A stretch of 37,491 bases of DNA from SAR86 cluster bacterium (GTDB lineage Bacteria > Pseudomonadota > Gammaproteobacteria > Pseudomonadales > Pseudohongiellaceae), in NCBI GenBank assembly GCA_002401885.1, contig NVUL01000020.1, positions 1-37,491 on the forward strand, given 5' to 3'. The notes beneath the pieces are model-generated. The model was not told the DNA's origin, searched no databases, and was given only the letters and a program-made list of their open reading frames with translations. Shown piece after piece: positions 33,533-37,491 of the stretch (position 1 is its first letter; every line of letters starts with the position of its first letter). The translations under genes were made by a program, and so were the position numbers.

Positions 33533-34522
33533 CTATTCAGTCACGTTCACCGTGATATAAGCATCGTTATAGAGACCGCCGTCATCGGCCCGTCCCCATA
33601 GAACGTAAGTTCCAGGCTCATCGAAAGTCACTTCCACATCATGCATTCCATCTTCTGGATTTCGTGGCGGCATCCAGAGCGTTCCCCAAGGAGAATTCGA
33701 TCCAGCACGAGTATCCTCCCATGGCTTGGCTTGCTGCGGACTGAACTGAACATCACCTGCTCCGCGATAAACATTCCATGACAGGAACAATCCGTTAGTT
33801 TTTTGAACTGTCACCTTTATCGGTGGTGTCATCAACAAGCGTTGACGAACATTTTCTTCGGTTACAAAAGCAACCGCCAGAGGACCGCCGATAAACTCAG
33901 CAAACTCTCTAGCCTGCTCAACTGGGTCGGTAGGACTAGGAAGACCATCGTCGGCAACATGCGTGCGCAAAGCCATAGGCTGACCCACTCTTACGGTGCG
34001 AATATCATCACCTTGTACCGTAGTTACGGGCGCGGTATTTGCACGTGACTCAGGGCTACTAGTTCCAGCACCAAGAGAGCCTGTCTCTGAGGCAATCACC
34101 ATATTGTCGACCAGGTAATCGGGCACCAATGTTCCATAGGCTTTGCGATCAACCCCATTCACATTTAGCGTCCATACCAGCTCGCGATCTCCAAAATCAG
34201 AAGGCACCTGAACTTCGAAGGTAAAACGATTACGACGAGGGAGGAAGTGAGTGGGCTGACCACGATCAGCGTCGCCCGGCGAAAACATATTGTTTTCGCC
34301 GACGGCGACGTTTGGTTCTTCTTCCCAGTTCTCATTCATGTAACCAAACATCATGTTGAATGTGCCATCTGCGTTTGGCCGCCAACCTTCGAATGCCGGC
34401 TCGATGTGCTGCCCACTACGGTAGGTATCTGCTGATACCACCGGTGATAAAATCACAGCACCAAGCGCGATCACGAAAAATCTAAAAGCCTTGCTCGCGC
34501 TTCCAATATTTAAACTTTGCAT
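33533..34522 (-). CDS. Secreted beta-rich companion of the heme-copper enzyme, copy 2
   Basis: A 329-residue paralog of the protein at 14851, with a signal peptide (about 1-31, cleavage near VSA). The conserved blocks are EGWRPNADGTFNMMFGYMNENWEEE, split as GYMNENWEEE, then RGQPTHFLPRRNRFTFEVQVP, split as THFLPRRNRFTF, then SETGSLGAGTSSP, GLFLSWNVYRG and VTFDEPGTYVLWGRADDGGLY. The methionine cluster of copy 1 is replaced here by LLMTPPIKV. Its ATG lies 2 bases after the stop of the heme-copper gene, and its ribosome site (CAGGAG) is inside that gene's last codons, so they are translated together. That tight coupling supports a joint role in one complex. No known domain was recognised. Confidence 0.78.
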   Translation of the reverse strand: MQSLNIGSASKAFRFFVIALGAVILSPVVSADTYRSGQHIEPAFEGWRPNADGTFNMMFGYMNENWEEEPNVAVGENNMFSPGDADRGQPTHFLPRRNRFTFEVQVPSDFGDRELVWTLNVNGVDRKAYGTLVPDYLVDNMVIASETGSLGAGTSSPESRANTAPVTTVQGDDIRTVRVGQPMALRTHVADDGLPSPTDPVEQAREFAEFIGGPLAVAFVTEENVRQRLLMTPPIKVTVQKTNGLFLSWNVYRGAGDVQFSPQQAKPWEDTRAGSNSPWGTLWMPPRNPEDGMHDVEVTFDEPGTYVLWGRADDGGLYNDAYITVNVTE

Positions 34523-34524
34523 AT

Positions 34525-36006
34525 CTAATTTGTCTCCTGCAATGCAACTTCATTAGTTATTTCTTCTGAAGAATTAACTGGCGCAACGAGTGGCGCCAAA
34601 CATAATGGGCAACCGATCACGTGATCGTTCGGCCCAAGATTCAGTGTCTGACGACGTTTTTCCATTTCTTCGAAAAATTGCTCGTCATCCATTTTTACCC
34701 GCATGCCCAAATCGATAAACATATTGGTTACGGATCGATTACCAGAGCCTTGCCAATTTCTCGGATCAGGCACATTGGGATTAGTTTCGGTATTGTTCAT
34801 GTAGCCGACGATGTGCAGAATAGTTCCCTTCGGCAACAGAGGCTGCGCATCGTTGTCGTACGCGTAGCCACGCACCCAGTTGTGGTCGTAGCCAACACAG
34901 GAAAGAGTCTCTACCGTATAGCCCCATATTGCTTCAAGACACATGCGCTCGCCAGGGGCATGCAAATGTGGCTCGAATGTAATTATCTTGATGTGGTCTT
35001 GAAGTACTGAGTAGGCATGCAGTTCTTGCGCATCTTCATTGCCGGCAATACTAATGTCTACGCCATTACCTAGGCCCAAAGTAACGCGCTCATACTTTGG
35101 CTCGTAGCCAACGGGATGAAAACGAAAACCAACTTCCAAGTGTGCCGTCGTATCCTTTCCATTGGAATGCATATGAACGGAATCAGAAACAAGGAAGGTG
35201 CCAGCTTTAAGTAAGCGTCCGCCGTCTACATCGAAGATGTCTGCGTTGCGCCCTACTTCATGTACCGGCCATCCGGTTGCGGTGTCTGCGATACGCTGGC
35301 CATTTTCATCTATCTCGGCAGTTGACCAGATCATGTGATGGAATATGTACCTGCCACCAACAGTGTCTCGACCTGTGCCGGCAGAGTTGTTCACGTCATT
35401 CACTTCGACGATCTCCACAGATTTCACGTAGCGATCTTCTTCGATAGGGATGGCAATTCTGTCTATCTCGCCCCACCAATCCGGCGTGCCTGCTAATTTG
35501 GTTACATCGTTAGTACTGACGACAAGGTCTGGCTTGCCCGCGGTCCACTTCAGGTCGTCACTAAATGCGAGTGGCTCTGGTGCATCCGCCGGATCACCCT
35601 GGGGAGTTCCGCTGCGCGCCCAAGTAGAGATGGCAGCCAGCTCTTCATCGCTCAGCGATGGGTCAAATTTATAATCCTGAATACCGATGTCCTTTTCCAT
35701 GTACCAAGGTGGCATCGCCCCAGCTCTATCACGCAAGCCAGTCTTGTATTCAATCAATCCTGCAAATGGCGCTACTTCGTCAAAGGAAACTAAAGACATT
35801 GGGGCCACGCCACCTGGACGGTGACAATTCTGACAGCTGCGCTGCAGAATGGGCTCTATGTCTTTATGAAATGTGACCTGATCCGATTGGGCATTTGCCA
35901 AAGTTGGCAAAGACAGGGCGGAAAAAATTGCCAAAGCCTGCGATATTTTCACAAATTTGCGAAATATTGATCGGTGATTTGTAGTTAACAACGGCGGATC
36001 CTCCAT
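34525..36006 (-). CDS. Secreted cytochrome c / type II copper monooxygenase-like protein, copy 2
   Basis: The 493-residue frame from the ATG at 36006 has a signal peptide; a TTG at 35991, with GGAGG eight bases upstream, is a strong alternative start. The product is a close paralog of the 15994 gene: FHKDIEPILQRSCQNCHRPGG holds the c-heme site (CQNCH), and the copper ligands FHHMIW, VHMHSNG, EPHLHAPG and TNMF are all kept, as are ETLSCVGYDHNWVRG and the CPLC end. These are the residues expected for PHM/DBM-type mononuclear copper sites. It is the first gene of a coupled pair with the secreted companion and is transcribed away from a TonB receptor at 36650. Substrate and reaction are unknown. 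Confidence 0.77.
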   Translation of the reverse strand: MEDPPLLTTNHRSIFRKFVKISQALAIFSALSLPTLANAQSDQVTFHKDIEPILQRSCQNCHRPGGVAPMSLVSFDEVAPFAGLIEYKTGLRDRAGAMPPWYMEKDIGIQDYKFDPSLSDEELAAISTWARSGTPQGDPADAPEPLAFSDDLKWTAGKPDLVVSTNDVTKLAGTPDWWGEIDRIAIPIEEDRYVKSVEIVEVNDVNNSAGTGRDTVGGRYIFHHMIWSTAEIDENGQRIADTATGWPVHEVGRNADIFDVDGGRLLKAGTFLVSDSVHMHSNGKDTTAHLEVGFRFHPVGYEPKYERVTLGLGNGVDISIAGNEDAQELHAYSVLQDHIKIITFEPHLHAPGERMCLEAIWGYTVETLSCVGYDHNWVRGYAYDNDAQPLLPKGTILHIVGYMNNTETNPNVPDPRNWQGSGNRSVTNMFIDLGMRVKMDDEQFFEEMEKRRQTLNLGPNDHVIGCPLCLAPLVAPVNSSEEITNEVALQETN

Positions 36007-36404
36007 TTATTTATTCTTTGGCCTAGCCTACCTAACCTGGGCGGACAAGACTCCTTTAGTAGAGAACAGTCTTGGTTAACTGCTCATTCAGCACCGGAAT
36101 TGAACCAAAATTAGCAGAGACTGTCTTGTGAATTCTGAACTATTCTTGGCGAATTTTAGAATAAAGTACATTTCCGAGATAAGAATTCCCTCGAGATGGC
36201 TAGATACTGCAATATTTTGACTCATTTCGCGATTTTTAGAGTCGTTTTCGGCACATTTACCCCCCGTTTCGCATCTAACTCTTTCATCTCACCATTGCTT
36301 CTGTTCAACGTCAGTAACATCTTGGGGTAACCCAACCTGCTCTATGGCCAGTGCCTCGCGCTAACACGCGACCTAGCTACTGATTAGATCGCAAAAAATA
36401 CTGA

Positions 36405-36420
36405 TGAATTCTGGAATTCA
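36405..36420 (+). promoter_or_regulatory. Palindrome in the divergent promoter region 36007-36649
   Basis: TGAATTC-TG-GAATTCA is a perfect 7-bp inverted repeat between module 2 and the divergent TonB receptor. It may be an operator for one or both. The 643-base gap also holds a 30-codon upstream ORF (36555-36647) and other GAATTC-containing half-sites near 36131 and 36183, but no clear gene. Confidence 0.35.
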
Positions 36421-36554
36421 CGGAAGAAATTCAGATACAAGGAGACGCAGCCACAAGGCAGTGCAAGAATCACAATCGGTACTGGCCTTATACCTGCAGG
36501 AAAGCGTTGAATATTGCATAACCAATTTCTGTGACTTTCTCATAGTGAATCAAA

Positions 36555-36647
36555 ATGAATTGGAGTAAAAAGGCAGGAGTTATGCTTGTACTTTTAGATC
36601 AGTCCCACGAAGTTTGGAATAATGCTAGATCTACTGGAGAAACATAA
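36555..36647 (+). CDS. Possible leader ORF before the TonB receptor
   Basis: A 30-codon frame begins MNWSKKAGVMLVLLDQSHE and stops 2 bases before the receptor ATG at 36650. A second in-frame ATG at 36582 follows AGGAG with very short spacing. Translation of this ORF could couple to or regulate the receptor. No family is recognised, and it may be chance. Confidence 0.25.
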   Translation: MNWSKKAGVMLVLLDQSHEVWNNARSTGET

Positions 36648-36649
36648 TA

Positions 36650-37491
36650 ATGAAGCGAATATCCTCAACACACAGAAACATGGCACGGTCCCTGCTTTTT
36701 ACTGGTATAGCGACCGCGCTCTGTGTCCCAGCGACACTATTCGCACAAGACGCAGATCAACTAGAAGAAATCGTCGTCACTGGCTCCTTCATCAGAAACA
36801 GTGACTTCACGGGTGCCAGCCCCGTCGACACAGTGACCCAGGAAACACTACTGAACTACGGCGCAGCCAATATTGGCCAATACGTTCGCGATCTGACCTA
36901 TACGCAGAACGTTGATACGGTAGCCAACGTATTGGGTGGCGCAGGTGGTGGCCAAGACTCCAACTCAGCGCAGTTCAATCTGCGCGGACTGGGCACGGCA
37001 AGTACACTTACGCTTCTCGATGGACGCAGAAACATTAATGCGGGCGCCCTGTCTGCAATTCTTCCCGACATCGCTACCGACCGAATTGAGATCGTGCTAG
37101 ATGGCGGCTCGGCCCTATATGGGTCCGATGCTGTAGCCGGCGTGGTCAACTTGATCCCCATTAAGGAATTTGACGGATTGCGAGTACGCTCATTCTACAG
37201 CCGTGATGAAGGCGGTGACTTCGAAGAGCCTAAGCTAGGCGTCATGTGGGGCAAGACCTTCGATAACGGCCTGAATGTAGTCGCCGCTTTAGAAATAGGC
37301 AGAAAAACACCCCTGCAGCGAGAGGAAAGGCCCAAATACCTTGCTGTCGATAACGCCACATTTATTGGCGCACCTGGCCATTACAATATAGGTGGCGCCC
37401 CTTATTTGGACCCAGACTGCGGAGCTTATGGCAATGAAACTACCTTCAAGGGCGACAAAGGTAGCTCCCAGAGTGGATATCCAATCGCTGG
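36650..37491 (+). CDS. TonB-dependent outer-membrane receptor (truncated by window end)
   Basis: An open frame from the ATG at 36650 that runs off the window, so only about 280 residues are visible. A signal peptide (about 1-32, cleavage after LFA) is followed by LEEIVVTGSFIRN (38-50), the TonB-box/plug start, then a plug domain with FNLRGLGTASTLTLLDGRR and GGSALYGSDAVAGVVNLIP. The barrel begins after about residue 170. It is similar in design to the receptor at 23090 but clearly diverged. It is divergently transcribed from the heme-copper module 2, which suggests that the imported compound may be that enzyme's substrate or copper; this is inference from position. Confidence 0.93.
   Translation, partial: MKRISSTHRNMARSLLFTGIATALCVPATLFAQDADQLEEIVVTGSFIRNSDFTGASPVDTVTQETLLNYGAANIGQYVRDLTYTQNVDTVANVLGGAGGGQDSNSAQFNLRGLGTASTLTLLDGRRNINAGALSAILPDIATDRIEIVLDGGSALYGSDAVAGVVNLIPIKEFDGLRVRSFYSRDEGGDFEEPKLGVMWGKTFDNGLNVVAALEIGRKTPLQREERPKYLAVDNATFIGAPGHYNIGGAPYLDPDCGAYGNETTFKGDKGSSQSGYPIA

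Noticed and set aside
1..37491. CRISPR arrays, rRNA operons, prophage or toxin-antitoxin modules
   Set aside because: No regularly spaced repeats, rRNA sequence, phage structural genes or recognisable toxin pairs were seen.

Overview
The window looks like chromosomal DNA of a marine-type gammaproteobacterium: moderate GC, large TonB-dependent receptors, a PQQ biosynthesis cluster, a DUF2058 (YaiL-like) protein and a fused acyl-CoA mutase. I cannot place it to genus from sequence alone; OM182/Pseudohongiellaceae-like relatives are a guess.

Layout. 1-462: decayed IS6-family transposase, cut by the window edge. 595-2068: a secreted protein of unknown function and a HAD phosphatase. 2215-9361: PQQ region. 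An MFS exporter and an S9 peptidase form one unit; then come pqqA (23 codons, 5910-5981), an intrinsic terminator, and pqqB-pqqD-pqqE-pqqC. The order A-B-D-E-C differs from the usual A-B-C-D-E. The MFS and pqqA promoters share a 9-bp motif (GTAACGTTG), which suggests one regulator for both units. 9574-14178: a mosaic of small genes, a diaminopropionate ammonia-lyase-like enzyme, a lipoprotein, DUF2058, a broken PAS sensor, a 34-codon membrane microprotein, and degenerate tRNA-like sequences. 14200-17403 (minus): CopC-like protein, an unrecognised secreted protein, and a secreted enzyme that joins a c-type heme motif to a PHM/DBM-like type II copper monooxygenase domain. 17759-22757 (minus): small ORF, pseudogene, metallophosphoesterase plus MFS operon, amidohydrolase, DUF1840. 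23090-29273: TonB receptor, DUF922 protease-like protein, threonine dehydratase, EamA transporter. 29697-32966: IcmF-type fused isobutyryl-CoA mutase. 33030-33389: methyltransferase relic with its catalytic core deleted. 33533-36006 (minus): a second copy of the heme-copper enzyme and companion pair. 36650-end: a divergent TonB receptor, truncated by the window edge.

The most promising possibly undescribed system is the duplicated two-gene module: a heme c/type II copper monooxygenase-like enzyme with a beta-rich secreted companion. One copy neighbours CopC; the other is divergent from a TonB receptor. All six expected PHM-type copper ligands are visible downstream of a CxxCH site, so a built-in cytochrome electron donor replacing ascorbate is a reasonable hypothesis. 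A second theme is decay: an IS6 transposase, a frameshifted lipoprotein copy, a core-deleted methyltransferase, a frameshifted sensor and tRNA-like relics all lie among intact genes.
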